Shown: piece by piece, positions 22,823 through 33,870 of the stretch
Layout of the letters: each line of letters begins with the position of its first letter
Numbering within the stretch: the first letter of the stretch is position 1
From: Ganoderma boninense
Lineage: Eukaryota > Basidiomycota > Agaricomycetes > Polyporales > Polyporaceae
Direction of reading: 5' to 3'
NCBI GenBank assembly: GCA_002900995.3
Contig: CM035304.1
Span: 2,636,823 to 2,700,822, forward strand
Length of the DNA: 64,000 nt
Notes under the pieces: model-generated
The model's database searches: none
What the model saw: the letters and a program-made list of their open reading frames with translations, nothing else
Told to the model about the DNA's origin: nothing
Translations under genes and position numbers: made by a program

Positions 22823-25800
22823 ATGTCGAACAACCTCACCAACCTCGTCACGCTCCTCACCGGCCCCAACTACCTTCAGTGGGCGCCGAAGATGGAGGCG
22901 TACCTCCAGACGACGGGCCGTTGGACAAAGCCTATGACCAAGGCCTGTCCAACCTTGGCCGCTGACGGCTCGAACGAGGACAAGGTCGACGGTTGGAACG
23001 AGGACGACACCGCCGCTCGCGGCAGCATCCGTCTCCGTGTCGATGACAGCATTGGCACTGCGATCGACTCCAAGACCACCGCTAAGGAGGTCTGGGACTA
23101 CCTCAAGGACACCTACGGGAAGCCCGGCATCCCGATCGTCTACCAGGACTTCCGCGCTGCCATGGGCGTCACCATCCCTAGCGACTCCAACCCTATTCCT
23201 GCGATGGACAAGCTCCGCGCTCACTTCCAGACGCTCGAGACCAACCAGTTTACCGTCGCTGAGCACATCAAGGGGATGATCCTCCTCTCGAAGCTCCCAT
23301 CCGCGATGGACCCCATCATCCAAGTTTACACCTCAGGCCTCGTGCCGACGGCAACTACTCCAGCTGTCCGTCTAGTCACCTTCGACGATGTTCGCAACCG
23401 CGTCATCATGTACTGGGAGCAGCGCCAGGGGCGCCACCAGCAGAAGCCGCGCGACAGCGCGAACAAGATCAGTGCGGTCAAGCGCAAGCCGCAAGACCCC
23501 ACTTTCCGCCAGCAGCAGCGCCCGCAAGGCCAGCAGCAGCATCAGCAGCAGCGCCCTCAGGGGCAGCAGCAGCAAACCCATCGGGGCAGGCGCGGAGGAC
23601 GCGGCCGCTTCCAGCAGCACCAAGGTGCGCATCACCATGCGCACATTGCCCACGTCGCTGATTCACACCCTGTGATCACCAAGGGCGAGATGGACACGGT
23701 GCCGCAGTCGCGAGACCCCCGCGCGCTCCTGCACAAGCCCGTCAAGCCCCTCCACGCAAGGACTGGCCTAAAAAACCAGTACCCTGCGCTCACGCAGGCA
23801 TTCGACCTCGCGAAGGAGCTGGGCGTCGAGGCAACCACCGAGCGCATCCGCAAGCTCGAGATGCTCGTCATGGCCAGCAGCCGCAGCAAGGACTCCGTCC
23901 AAACGCCGACGACAGAGCAGCATTCCAGGCGCTCTTCGCCGGAATCCTCCGCGACACTCAGCGAGGACTCCCGCTCCACCAGCCCCATATCGCGCAGCCC
24001 CACGCCCATCGTGCGCAGCAGCACCAGGATCGTCGAGGTGCTCAGCGACGAGGACTCGGACAGCGAGGAGCAAGAGCCCAAGCGCCGCCGGTACACCCTA
24101 GAGTCGCGCATCAGCCCGAACCTCAGGGAGCGCATAGGCGCCGTCGCCGCGGACATGGACATGGACATGGAGGAAGCCGTATCCCTCGGACTCAGCAGTG
24201 AGGACGAGCGGGACGAAGACGTCGAGGAGTTCTTCGATCGTCAATGGTCAGTCCATTCCCCACTACACCATGAGTTGTATGCTGACTGCACGCCTCAATC
24301 GGCAGTGACTAGTGTCGCAAGTTCCTCTCGTTGTGTAGATGTATCGCGCATACCTGTAGCTACAACTGTATTATCAGTAGCTGCAGAAGATAATTCATGT
24401 CTTCACCGCTCTACATATGCAGCGTGCGCGAAGTGCAAGGGGAAAGCGAAATCAGTTGATCGCAATAATAGTGTCTGGATGCTCGACTCAGGAGCGTCGA
24501 CACACTTCACCTACTCCTTGGGTGATTTTGCTGATTTCCGCTACTACAAGACCAAACGCCTGCTCAGCACTGCTGACAGTACGACGTATATGACTGGCGA
24601 AGGCACTGTCTTCTTACTATTGGAGACAGGCAGAACTTTAAGGTTGACAAACGTTGCCTTGGTTCCAAATCTCACCAACAAACTCATATCTATGGGTGCT
24701 CTTCTGCGAAGCGGGATGTCAGTGCGTGCTACTACTGCTAAGATCTCGCTTTATAGCAGCAAGAACCATGTGGTTTCTTTCGAACCACGTGAAGTTGGTG
24801 ATACAATATATGTGATCTATACGCAGCCTGTTCAGGCGCGAAGCATGGTCGCCTTGGCAGGCATAGACCATGATACTCTCCACCGTCGCTTAGGTCATCC
24901 TTCAGACGACGTGCTGAGACACCTTCGGAAACACACTGAGAAGTGTCCGATTGTTGAGACTCCCAAAAGGAACTCAATTTGCCGTGGATGTGCTGAAGGC
25001 AAAATGCCATCGCAATCTCACCCGATTGACAATCGGTGTGCATCCAAGCCTTTTGAGCTGATCCATGTTGATCTGAAAAGCTTCCCCGTGCCGTCGTACC
25101 ACAAGTACGAGCACGCAATCCTATTTTATGATGACTACACATCATATTCATGGGAGATTTGTCTTCGCACCAAAGCCAATGCACTGCCGTCTACACGACA
25201 ATGGATCGCATATGTCGAGACGCAGTACGATGCGAAAATAATCAAGTGGAAGTCAGATTCTGGAGGCGAACTTAAATCACTTGCCTACACCAACATGCTC
25301 AAAGACCGTGGCATTGAGATCATTCCAAGCGCGCCTCATATTCATCAACAGAATGGCCGCGCAGAGCGAATCATTCGAACACTCATGGACAAGAGTGAAG
25401 CTATGCGGCATGATGCCTGCATTCCTCAGTCCTGGTGGGAATTCTCCTTCGAACACGCAGCGCACCTGTACAACAGGACCCCCATGCGTCGCCTTGAATG
25501 GCGGACACCATATGAACTTTTGAATGGTACCAAGCCAGACATCAGTCACCTTCGAGTATTCGGTTGTGGAGCATATGTATACTTGCCACCCGAAATTCGC
25601 AAGAACAAATTATCGCCCAAGTCGGAGCTGATGATTTATCTTGGTATTGGTGCTGGTAACCACAACTATAAGTTCATGCGCTTGCCAAACAACGTCATCT
25701 TTACTGCTGCACAAGCATTGTTTGATGAGACCTCGTTTCCAAAGTGCTCGCACGACAAGAAGCGACAAGGGCAGCATGATGCGCCCGAACCAGTTGAACC

Positions 25801-25873
25801 TGTCGACCAGGCAACTAAGGCTGAACGTGGGTCGACCTGCAGGTTACCTGGACCCAAACCCGCAGGTAATTGA
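22823..25873 (+). CDS. Copia gag-protease-integrase part of the polyprotein
   Basis: The frame starts at ATG 22823 (MSNNLTNLVTLLTGPNYLQW, a typical gag opening). Gag residues about 1-200 are followed by a Gln-rich and RGG-like basic tract (HRGRRGGRGRF) and a long Ser/Asp/Glu-rich spacer. I find no CCHC zinc knuckle in gag. The protease motif is LDSGASTHF near residue 553. The pre-integrase zinc finger is HRRLGHPSD...CRGCAEGKMP. The integrase core has D in HVDLKSF and FYDDYTS, and E in QQNGRAERI. The frame ends prematurely at 25873 because a MITE inserted at 25816 supplies the last codons and the stop. It acts in virus-like particle assembly and DNA integration for a fungal transposon. Confidence 0.9.
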   Translation: MSNNLTNLVTLLTGPNYLQWAPKMEAYLQTTGRWTKPMTKACPTLAADGSNEDKVDGWNEDDTAARGSIRLRVDDSIGTAIDSKTTAKEVWDYLKDTYGKPGIPIVYQDFRAAMGVTIPSDSNPIPAMDKLRAHFQTLETNQFTVAEHIKGMILLSKLPSAMDPIIQVYTSGLVPTATTPAVRLVTFDDVRNRVIMYWEQRQGRHQQKPRDSANKISAVKRKPQDPTFRQQQRPQGQQQHQQQRPQGQQQQTHRGRRGGRGRFQQHQGAHHHAHIAHVADSHPVITKGEMDTVPQSRDPRALLHKPVKPLHARTGLKNQYPALTQAFDLAKELGVEATTERIRKLEMLVMASSRSKDSVQTPTTEQHSRRSSPESSATLSEDSRSTSPISRSPTPIVRSSTRIVEVLSDEDSDSEEQEPKRRRYTLESRISPNLRERIGAVAADMDMDMEEAVSLGLSSEDERDEDVEEFFDRQWSVHSPLHHELYADCTPQSAVTSVASSSRCVDVSRIPVATTVLSVAAEDNSCLHRSTYAACAKCKGKAKSVDRNNSVWMLDSGASTHFTYSLGDFADFRYYKTKRLLSTADSTTYMTGEGTVFLLLETGRTLRLTNVALVPNLTNKLISMGALLRSGMSVRATTAKISLYSSKNHVVSFEPREVGDTIYVIYTQPVQARSMVALAGIDHDTLHRRLGHPSDDVLRHLRKHTEKCPIVETPKRNSICRGCAEGKMPSQSHPIDNRCASKPFELIHVDLKSFPVPSYHKYEHAILFYDDYTSYSWEICLRTKANALPSTRQWIAYVETQYDAKIIKWKSDSGGELKSLAYTNMLKDRGIEIIPSAPHIHQQNGRAERIIRTLMDKSEAMRHDACIPQSWWEFSFEHAAHLYNRTPMRRLEWRTPYELLNGTKPDISHLRVFGCGAYVYLPPEIRKNKLSPKSELMIYLGIGAGNHNYKFMRLPNNVIFTAAQALFDETSFPKCSHDKKRQGQHDAPEPVEPVDQATKAERGSTCRLPGPKPAGN
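25808..25815 (+). repeat. 8-bp target-site duplication (left) of the MITE
   Basis: CAGGCAAC, repeated exactly at 26254-26261. Confidence 0.9.
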
Positions 25874-26253
25874 GCATTCAGAGCCTCGACCTGGACCCAC
25901 GCAGGTAATACCCACAAAAGACCTGGACCCTCTGTGGGTAATACCCACAAGAGACCTGGAGCCTTAAATATATATTAAATGCTTATTGATGGGACTGTTA
26001 AGAGCTCTTATATGATCAGTAGGAGCATTATATAGCTACTCACAGCTCTGCATATAGTATTGACTTCATAAATATGTACGGGTTGTGGATCTTTTTAGAT
26101 ACCTGTGGGTAATTTGATGTCAAAGCCTATACCTGGACCCTCAACTGACCCACAGTGTGGGTAACCTGGACCCACAAGACCTGGACCTGCAGGTAATTTG
26201 GAGGGTCCAGGTCGGGTAACCCACAAGTTGACCTGGACCCACGTTCAGCCTTA
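25816..26253. mobile_element. 438-bp hAT-like MITE inside the copia element
   Basis: Perfect 18-bp terminal inverted repeats, TAAGGCTGAACGTGGGTC at the left and its complement at the right, flanked by the 8-bp duplication CAGGCAAC. Eight-base duplications with short TIRs are typical of hAT elements. There is no coding capacity. The subterminal regions are packed with ACCTGGACC / GGGTAATACCCACAA units in both orientations, likely transposase-binding sites. It separates the integrase from the reverse transcriptase frame; the two flanks become one continuous frame when the element and one duplication are discounted. Its TIR differs from the CAGTGTTGTC end of the autonomous hAT at 48040, so that element is probably not its source. 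Confidence 0.9.
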
Positions 26254-26261
26254 CAGGCAAC
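26254..26261 (+). repeat. 8-bp target-site duplication (right) of the MITE
   Basis: CAGGCAAC, identical to 25808-25815. Confidence 0.9.
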
Positions 26262-28683
26262 TGCTCCTTCTTTACTCCCTGATGACGGCGATGAGCCACG
26301 CCGTCCTCCCACAAAACCTTCCACAAAGGGCAAGGGTAAGGCGCGAGACGTCGCACCTGCACCAGCTCCGGCTGTACCCCCTGTACCATCTCAACCTAGC
26401 GCACAGCGCAGGGAGAATGTACCAGTAGTGCAACACCCTATGCCGCCGCAACCTCCTCCGGTTGAAAGGCAAGTCGCGGAAGGATCGCGACGGCCTGCGA
26501 GGGAGCGGAAAGTACCAGTTCGCGAAGGCAATGTCTATGGTGAATCACGACACCCTACAGACATTTCTAAGGATATTGAGAAACGGGGATCGTGGAAGCG
26601 AATGATTGGTGAACAGCCGAGTCGCTCTTGGACTGCACCTCCTTCGAGGGATGAACAGGTTCCCGGACCTAGTTACACCCGATCACTTCCACAATCACGC
26701 CAAAGATCTGCTGAATGCGATCTACCTGTTTTTCTTCCACCTTCGATGCGCACGCACAGGGAACCTACCCCTGTAATCTCGTCTAGTAGTAGCGATGCTG
26801 AGGAAGAGGAGGACTCGGGCTCAGACCCAGTACCTGCATACGTCCCACCTCAACCTCAACCTTCAGCTCCTAGTCCTGATGGGCCAGACCCCGATGAAGA
26901 CGATGATGACGATGATGACGAGGAAGAAGAAGATGACGACGAGTCTGAAGATGAATCTGACGACGAGTCTGAAGAAGAGTCATCAGGTCAATCGTCTGAA
27001 GAAGTCGAAGGTGTCTTGCGTGCTCCTAGAACTGATGAGGCACAACTATGCCAGGAAGGGGGAGCTAGTCTCATCCAATTCCTCATCGCAAAAGCGATCC
27101 CACCAAATGAGGGGGAGAAAGTACCACCGCCTAATGTGCGCGAGTGGACTTACCGTGATATCACCAGCCTACCAAAGGCTGAGCAAAAGGAGTGGTTTAC
27201 CGCTTGCCGCGAAGAACTAGAGGCTCTTCGCAGGCGCGATGTTTATGATGTGGTCGATCGTCCAAAAGGACGTAAGGTTGTCAAAAACTGCTGGGTATTC
27301 GACGTCAAAACTGACGGTCGTAAGAAAGCCAGACTTGTAGCGAAAGGCTTCTCCCAGGTCGAAGGCGAAGACTTCGACAAGATATTCTCTCCAGTTGTGC
27401 GCTTTGAGACAGTCCGTCTCATCATAGCGCTTGCAGCACTCGAGGACTGGCACATTTCAGGACTCGATGTGCGCAGTGCTTACCTATATGGTAAACTGGA
27501 TGAAGAAATCTACCTGGAGCAGCCAGAAGGATTTCGCATCCCTGGCTCTGAGCACAAAGTCTTCAGATTGAAGCGTGCTCTATATGGACTTAAACAGGCA
27601 GGCTTAGCGTGGTGGCGCACCTTGTCTGAGTCTATGAAGTTGATGGGCTTTAAACGCCTCACCAACGATGCAGGATTGTACATCTACAGACGTCACTCAG
27701 ATGGTGAACTTGTAGTTGTAATTGTCTATGTTGACGATGCGCTTTTCTGTGGGCGCAACAAGAAGCTTGTAGCTCTTCTCAAAGCTCGCTTCATGAAGAA
27801 GTGGGAATGCCGTGATCTTGGTGATGCCAAAGAGTTCTTGCGCATGCGCATTACTCGCATAGGTCGAAAGATCTTCTTAGATCAGCGTGCATATTTGGAA
27901 AAAGTATTGGACCGCTGCGGCATGACAAACGCGCGACCTGCTTTAACTCCACTCCCTGCGGGTTACATACCTGCACCCAACACAGAACAGTCCACGCCGG
28001 AACTTCGCTCCAGATATCAGAAAATCATCGGTTCTCTGCTCTACCTCATGCTGGGTACGAGACCGGATTTGACTTTCGCTGTGACCAAACTGGCACAATA
28101 TGCTGCGAACCCAAGCACGGATCACCTTAGCAAGGCACTCCACATCTGCCGCTACCTCGTCGGAACCAAGAAATACGCCTTGGTTTATAACGGCGAATCT
28201 CAGCTTGGCTTAACAGCTGGGACTGATAGTGATTGGGCCTCAGACCCATACACTCGACGCTCGCAAACTGGCTTCATGCTAAAGTTAGCGAACTGTGCAT
28301 TCTCGTGGGTCTCACGTGCACAGAAGACCATTGCCCTCTCCTCCACTGAGGCTGAATATATGGCAATGAGCGACTGTAGTCGCCAGATAGTCTGGGTTCA
28401 CAACTTGCTTGCTGAACTTGGCTATCATCTCGACCGTGTACCATTGTCTGGAGACAACCAAGGCTCCATTCACATCGGACAAAACGCTGTAACGGAAGCG
28501 AGGTCGAAACACATCGACATCCGCTATCACTACATCCGTGAAGTGTACGATCGAGGCATCACTGACATATTCTATGTCGAAGGGACTAACAATCCCGCTG
28601 ATATTTTCACCAAGAATTTGGGCACTGTGAAGTTCCACCGCTTCCGTCCCTACCTTGGTTTGCATTTCCCTAAGGCTGCCTAA
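26262..28683 (+). CDS. Copia reverse transcriptase-RNase H part of the polyprotein
   Basis: The open frame continues from the MITE right flank. It begins with a Pro-rich and very acidic linker (runs of Asp/Glu near 26900-26990). Reverse transcriptase follows: NCWVFDVKTDGRKKARLVAKG, SPVVRFETVRLIIALAAL, DVRSAYLYGKLDEEIYLEQP, LKRALYGLKQA and the catalytic YVDD near 27730. The RNase H domain has GTDSDWASD, SSTEAEYMAM and SGDNQGS, followed by ARSKHIDIRYHYIRE and a C-terminus typical of copia. All key catalytic residues are present and there is no internal stop. Translation here would need loss of the MITE or an internal start, since the upstream frame ends in the MITE. Confidence 0.9.
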
Positions 28684-28726
28684 AGCGCGCCATATCCGCT
28701 TGCGTACTTGTGGGTGCGTACTTAGC

Positions 28727-28735
28727 GAGGGGGAG
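28727..28735 (+). other. Polypurine tract
   Basis: GAGGGGGAG immediately before the TGTTG start of the 3' LTR; it primes plus-strand DNA synthesis. Confidence 0.8.
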
Positions 28736-29085
28736 TGTTGAACAGCATAGCCGAGCATAGCATGCACGGCATAGCTGTGTACATAGATATCGGCACAGCC
28801 CGATATCTCATCCATCTGCACAGGCGCTGTATAGCCGCCCACATGATCATCTCATGTGTCGCACTGCCTAGATGTCTCTGGCAGTGCGTTCCCGTACTGT
28901 ATAGCCTTAGTAATACAGTACATCCTGTAGTATATATATGGCCCTCATTGGCCCTAATGAAGAACAGATCTTCTCTCTCTTCTCCTCACTCCATACAAGC
29001 CTCTACCTCACACTAGCCAGGTGAGTATGCGTGCACACTGCGTGTAGTGCCCTTCCCATAGTGGGCGTCTCCCACTATGTTCAAC
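28736..29085 (+). repeat. 3' LTR, nearly complete
   Basis: Starts TGTTGAAC and ends GTTCAAC, forming the expected terminal inverted repeat, but the final A of the 5' copy is lacking. It joins directly to GCACCACCGTCCTC, which is codons of 7-TM gene 4 exon 1. Confidence 0.9.
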
Positions 29086-30326
29086 GCACCACCGTCCTCA
29101 TCCCACCATCCGCCCCACTCCTACCAGCACCATCACCCCAGTCCGTCATCATCATGATGGCCGAACGCTGACTGCCTTTCCCATCCTGTGTATTATGGTA
29201 TACTAGGGTCGTCTCGTTCTCCTTGCGGGCGAAGGCTGCGCGGGACGCCGCCTTCCGCGCGAACACCGGCGTCGAGACGTACTTCCAGACGAGCTACAGC
29301 GGGGCGTTCATCGCCATCGGCCAGGACCTCGTTAACCTCCTCCGCGCACTCCTCGTCGCGTCCACCCTCGGCGGCGACATGCTCGCCCGCCACAAGCTCA
29401 CCCCACCGCACGTCCGCAAGGCGCAGAAGCAGCTCAAGAAGCGCACCCCCAGCCAGATCGAGCTCGCCCCCATACACCATGCCCGGGCCAGCGACGGAGA
29501 GGAGCCTGGTGAGGGAGAAGGGTGCACGAGGTCGAGCTTGGGGAGGGATATGCGGCGAGTGCCAGGACCGCCGGCAGCGCGGGCGGGCTCGAGTTCGAGG
29601 ACCAGACGATGCTCCGCAAGACGATGCGGACGTGGCTCGGGGTCGCGGTCCTCCTGTTCTTGATCGCCGTGGTCGTGAGCGGGATCGCGGGCGGGATTTA
29701 CAAGGAAGCGGTTCAAGGCAGCAGCGCCACTGGAACTCTCGTGCGGTCTCTCTGGTGCGTACCTTGGTACCTTCCTTTCTCGTTGACGGCCTATGGCCGT
29801 GAGCTGGATTGGTCGTTGCTGACTGGGGATCGCCGTTGACAGGTACGTGAGCACCGTGCTCGCCATCATCCTGCTCGTGGGCGGGGCCTTCACCGCGCTG
29901 TGCGCGTGCTACAAGTTGCCCCGGGTCCCAAACACGTCCGCGCTGCTGATCGTCCTCATGGCAGTCCTCCTGGTAAGTCTTCCCCCACACCTCCCCCCGA
30001 CGCCCCACCCCCCCGCATCACTGACGGTTAAATATCCCCTCCAGACCATCATCGGGGCCTACCGCATCACCGTCATCTCGCACTCCACAACGTCGCTCTT
30101 CTCGACCGCGCCGGGGTCGCAAAACTCCACCCGCGAAAAGATCTTGTTCTATGCACTGCACGTTGCGCCCGAGTACGTCTCTGTCGCCATCCTCGTGTCC
30201 CTCAATGCCCGCCGCGTCTTCGGGACCGGCCCATGGGGCGACATCCGTGCAAGCGACCCGAAACCCAAGGCAAGCGGTACGGCCCGAGGGAGAGAGCGGG
30301 AGTCTGGCTCAGGGACTCGCTCCTAG
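29086..30326 (+). pseudogene. 7-TM family member 4A, beheaded and frameshifted
   Basis: Exon 1 survives only as about 20 bases after the LTR. A deletion of about 48 bp, relative to 4B, has removed the end of exon 1 and its splice donor. Exons 2-4 are recognisable at 29207-29754, 29843-29972 and 30045-30326. Exon 2 has lost one G of a four-G run near 29520, shifting the frame inside the TM3-TM4 loop. The remaining sequence is very close to 4B, so the decay is recent. The promoter is gone, replaced by the retrotransposon. Confidence 0.88.
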
Positions 30327-32400
30327 CTGGCTGCGGTTGGCGAGGGGGCTGTTGACAAAGAACAGATTCTGAGTCGCGGGTCGTGGGTCCTGGCCGTGGC
30401 ACCTGCGGGCACTGACGAGAGGGCGCGGCGACTCGAACTTTCACTTTCTAGTATCTAATCACAAGCTATATTCAGTGTCGAGTGCGCGGGACCCAGGTCT
30501 CCGGGACGAACGCAGATGTGGCAGCCCTTCTCTAGTCTTCGGAAGGATCCCCACGGCGAATTTGAACGTGCCAGTGATTCCTGGCTTGTGGGGCTTGAGC
30601 GACGCCGACGTCAGCGTGCACACCAGGGAGGGGAGCTTACCGTCGCCTGGGATGTGGCGAGTGGCGACGGGCGCACGTCGTGGCATAATTTTCCCAGGAC
30701 AGCGAGGCGGCATGATCTAAGGGCTTGTTAGCGACTCGGAGCATGCTGAATATCTCAAGTCAACAGCCCAGCCAGCATAACCTGAGGCTCCTCCGAAACG
30801 AGAAGGGTGCACACACTGACGGAATATCGGCCGATAGTGAGTGAATGGCCATGAAAGGCATTGAAGACGGAGGCTGCATGTGTAGTGCCAGGGATGGGAT
30901 GCCTGTCGGCCGCATAACCACAGAACAGAGATACGCGAGGCCCGGTTTCCAATAAACGGAGGAGGCTAATGCGGCGGGTTGCAGCTGATCGTGTCTAATG
31001 CGCAATGAGCTCGCCTCTCCCTGTTCCGGCCGTTCCTCGCCGATTCCCTGCAGCGCTCATGGTACTCAGTTTACACTACAAGAATGGCGGGATCGAAGTA
31101 CCACGCTGCACTCACCTACGGGTTCATGTGGCTGGTTCAGTGTTGGCGCAAGTGTGCCTTTATTTGTGCTCACAGTGAGAATTCACTTGTCTCCATCGAT
31201 GACCTTGTTGCGTGGGGAAAGGGCGATCAAGCAGCCGCAGCCTGAGCGTAGAGGCTCGTTTACGGCCGCCGGTTCTTACTCCTCGTGGACATAGCGGATG
31301 AAGAGCAGTATGTTTGCCAAAAATGGGGGCGTAGTCGAGGCAAAATGAGTAGTACAGAGCGAGCAAGTTGAGATATTTGCAGGACCACTGCCTCACGCGA
31401 AAGCAAGCGGGAACGAAAAAAACAGCGCAGGAGCCAGGCGCTTAGGCAACTTCCGGGTTCCGGCGTTTCGTAAGCGAGTGCTCCTCAACCCGCAAAGTAT
31501 CGACTTGGCCCTGACTTTACATCCACATTCCTTTGTTCAAGAAGCTCAACAGCCTCTGAGTCCAATGTTGCTTGAAACTCTTCCTACCGACCTCTGAGTC
31601 GAATAAGCGGCGCCGTAAAACCGTCGAGGACACAAGCACGTTCATCGCTAGTGACCCGGGTCTGGGTATTCTCCATACTGCCAAAGGTCAACGGTTGATG
31701 TTCTACTGTACGTACTTATATGCAGGTATTTCATTCAAGTAGCGGCGGTCTTGGAGGCCCAATTGGGCGTTGGTTCGTGTTGGTTCGCGGTCTCTATGCT
31801 CTGAGTCTTCTAGCGAAGCGATGGCCGGACATCAAGTTCGAAAAATAGCCTCGCTGATCCCGAGATTTGCGTAAGTATATGTATTTGCCTTCGACTGACA
31901 TATCCGTACCACAGCGCCGCAACCGGACGGCCGCAGCTAACTCAGACCGCGTGGCCGATACCTGGGGAGCAGCCACCCGCTTTGGCGGTTACCGTCGGTA
32001 GCCTCCACAACTTAGTGCCGCCCCCTCAAGGTCGCTAAACGCTTTTGGCAGTGTATGAAAACGCTGGCTCTCCCTGCACAGTCCTACGCAGCACCTTCCT
32101 CTCCTTCTCGCGGCTCGTCGCCCCTATGGCCATTCCGCGGCGCGATCTACCGGAAGCGGGTCATCGCAGGGTCTCGTTCTCATGCCCACTGCTCGATAAG
32201 TTAGCTTCTACGGGCCGCCTAAGACGTCAGCAGCAACATCTCACAGTACCGGGTAACACCCTGCCCGTTGTCCCGAGCACATTTACCTTATGAGCAGGGC
32301 GCACTCCGTTGGCCTACGGTCACCACTTTCAAGAACTCACCTTCGGCATACATCATCTTTGGTCTACAGAAACTCGTTCCCGGCTTCGACGCTGCAACGC
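30327..32400. other. Intergenic, no supported gene
   Basis: The part near 30455-30700 resembles 34040-34140, the 3' flank of 7-TM gene 5. Both could encode a short minus-strand C-terminus (ALDTEYSL and ALGTEHGL), which is too little to call a gene. 31840-32300 resembles the region upstream of gene 4B (62000-62500). TAAGTA/CTTA motifs appear at about 31710 and 31871. Confidence 0.4.
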
Positions 32401-33870
32401 ATGGCCAAGAACGCGACACACGAGTTCCCTGCCCCGGTCGGCGGGATTCCCGATGCGTTCGACTTCGCTCCCTCCATCGTCTTCATCATCCTCTACGCGA
32501 TCGTCGTCCCCATCGCAATCTGGAGACTCGTACATCCACGCTCGCGCAGCGCAGTCCTCATCGGCACGACGCTCTTCAGCATCGAACGGTACGTCCCCGC
32601 CCCGCTCCTCTTTCCTCCAGGCTCCAAACACCCTCCGCCCCCCCCCCCCACCTGGCTTCGCGCTCATTGCTCCCCCCAACTGCTTGTGCAGGGTCGTGTC
32701 CTTCGCTCTGCGTGCAAAAGCCGCGCGCGACGCGGCCTTTCGCGCGAACACGGGCCTCGAGACGTACCTCCAGACGAGCTACACCAGCGGGTTCATCGCG
32801 ATCGGGCAGGACCTCGTCAACCTCCTCCGTACGCTGCTCGTCGCGTCCACCCTCGGCGGCGACATGCTCGCGCGCCACAAGCTCACCCCGCCGCACGTCC
32901 GCAAGGCGCACAAGCGGAGGCGAACAGACAGCGAGGTCGAGCTCGTGCCGCGCGGACCGGCGGGAGACGAGGAGCAGGGCCCTTCAGAACTCGAGGAGGT
33001 ATACGTGGCCGAGGTCGAGGCCGACATGGAGACGGGGACCGCGGAAGGCGACGGCGCGAGTGCTAGGACGGACGTGAGCGAGCCGGAGTTTGCGGACCAG
33101 ACGAAGCTGCGCAAGAGGATCCGGAGGTGGCTTGGGGCTGCGGGGCTCTTGTTCTTGATCGCGGTGATCTTGAGCGCAGTCGCGGGCATAAACTACAAGA
33201 TCGCGGTCAGAGGAAGCCACGCGCGTCTGGTGCGCTCGCTCTGGTGCGTACTCACCGGTCACTGGTTAGAATCCCAGTGTGAGATGATCATCGCTGACCC
33301 GCCGGACGATGTTTGTTGCTTCTAGGTATGTGAGCATGGTGCTCAGCGTTGCCCTCCTCGCCGCCGCGGCCGTCACCGCGCTCGTCGCGCTGAAGAAGTG
33401 GCCGCGGGTGCCCCGCACGTCCGCGCTGTATGTCGTCCTCGTCTCCTGTCTCCTCGTACGTCTTCTTTAGCCTCCACCCCGCCGCCTCACCGTCAACTGA
33501 TATGATCCTCGACCTCGTGCTCCCTCTGTCCAAATGTCCCGTCCCGCAGGCGATCGTGGGGGTCTACTGCCTAGCAGTGATCTCCCAGTCGACGACGTCC
33601 GTCTTCGCGACAGGGCCCGGGACCCAGAATTCGCTCGAGAACAAGGCCGCGTTCTACATGCTGCACGCCGTGCCCGAGTTCGCGTCCGTCGCCATCCTCC
33701 TGTCCCTCAACGCGCGCCGCGTGTTCGGCACCGGCCCGTGGGGCGACGTCCGCACACGCGACCCGAAGCCCAAGGCTGCTACAGGCAGCGCTACGGAGCC
33801 TGCGGCCGGGACTCGACGCTGGCTTAGAGCTCTTCAAGCTCGAGCCGACTACGTTCGGCGATGGCGCTAG
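32401..33870 (+). CDS. 7-TM family member 5 (intact)
   Basis: Four exons: 32401-32588, 32692-33243, 33326-33455 and 33550-33870, giving 396 residues. Lengths of exons 1 and 3 and all phases match the family. The N-terminus MAKNATHEFPAPVGGIPDAFDF has an N-A-T sequon. It is closest to member 4 (VVSFALRAKAARDAAFRANTG, LLVASTLGGDMLARHKLTPPHVRKA). The TM3-TM4 loop is the longest Glu-rich version (ELEEVYVAEVEADMETG). The tail after RRVFGTGPWGD ends in a basic helix (RRWLRALQARADYVRRWR). It has no counterpart inside the visible part of copy B, though one may lie past the window end. Confidence 0.85.

Larger units (their letters stand above)
22193..29085 (+). mobile_element. Ty1/copia-type LTR retrotransposon, end-truncated
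   Basis: Order: partial 5' LTR, primer-binding site, gag-protease-integrase frame, a MITE insertion, reverse transcriptase-RNase H frame, polypurine tract, 3' LTR. Integrase before reverse transcriptase is the copia order. The 5' LTR lacks its first 42 bases and the 3' LTR lacks its final A. No target-site duplication is visible. Relative to copy B, about 700 bp of host sequence (62010-62731) is missing at the insertion site, including the promoter and start of 7-TM gene 4. The two LTRs look identical over the 308 shared bases, so insertion was recent. Confidence 0.93.
7133..30326. repeat. Large duplicated segment, copy A (with retrotransposon insertion)
   Basis: Gene order and sequence match 47323-64000: hAT transposon, 7-TM gene 1, convergent coiled-coil gene, 7-TM genes 2, 3 and 4. 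Homology is collinear from 7133 to about 22190 and resumes at 29086 after a copia element. The coiled-coil gene region (offset 40387) and 19805-20703 (offset 40051) align to copy B without indels over 800-900 bp. Other parts, such as 21200-22100, are clearly diverged. Confidence 0.9.
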
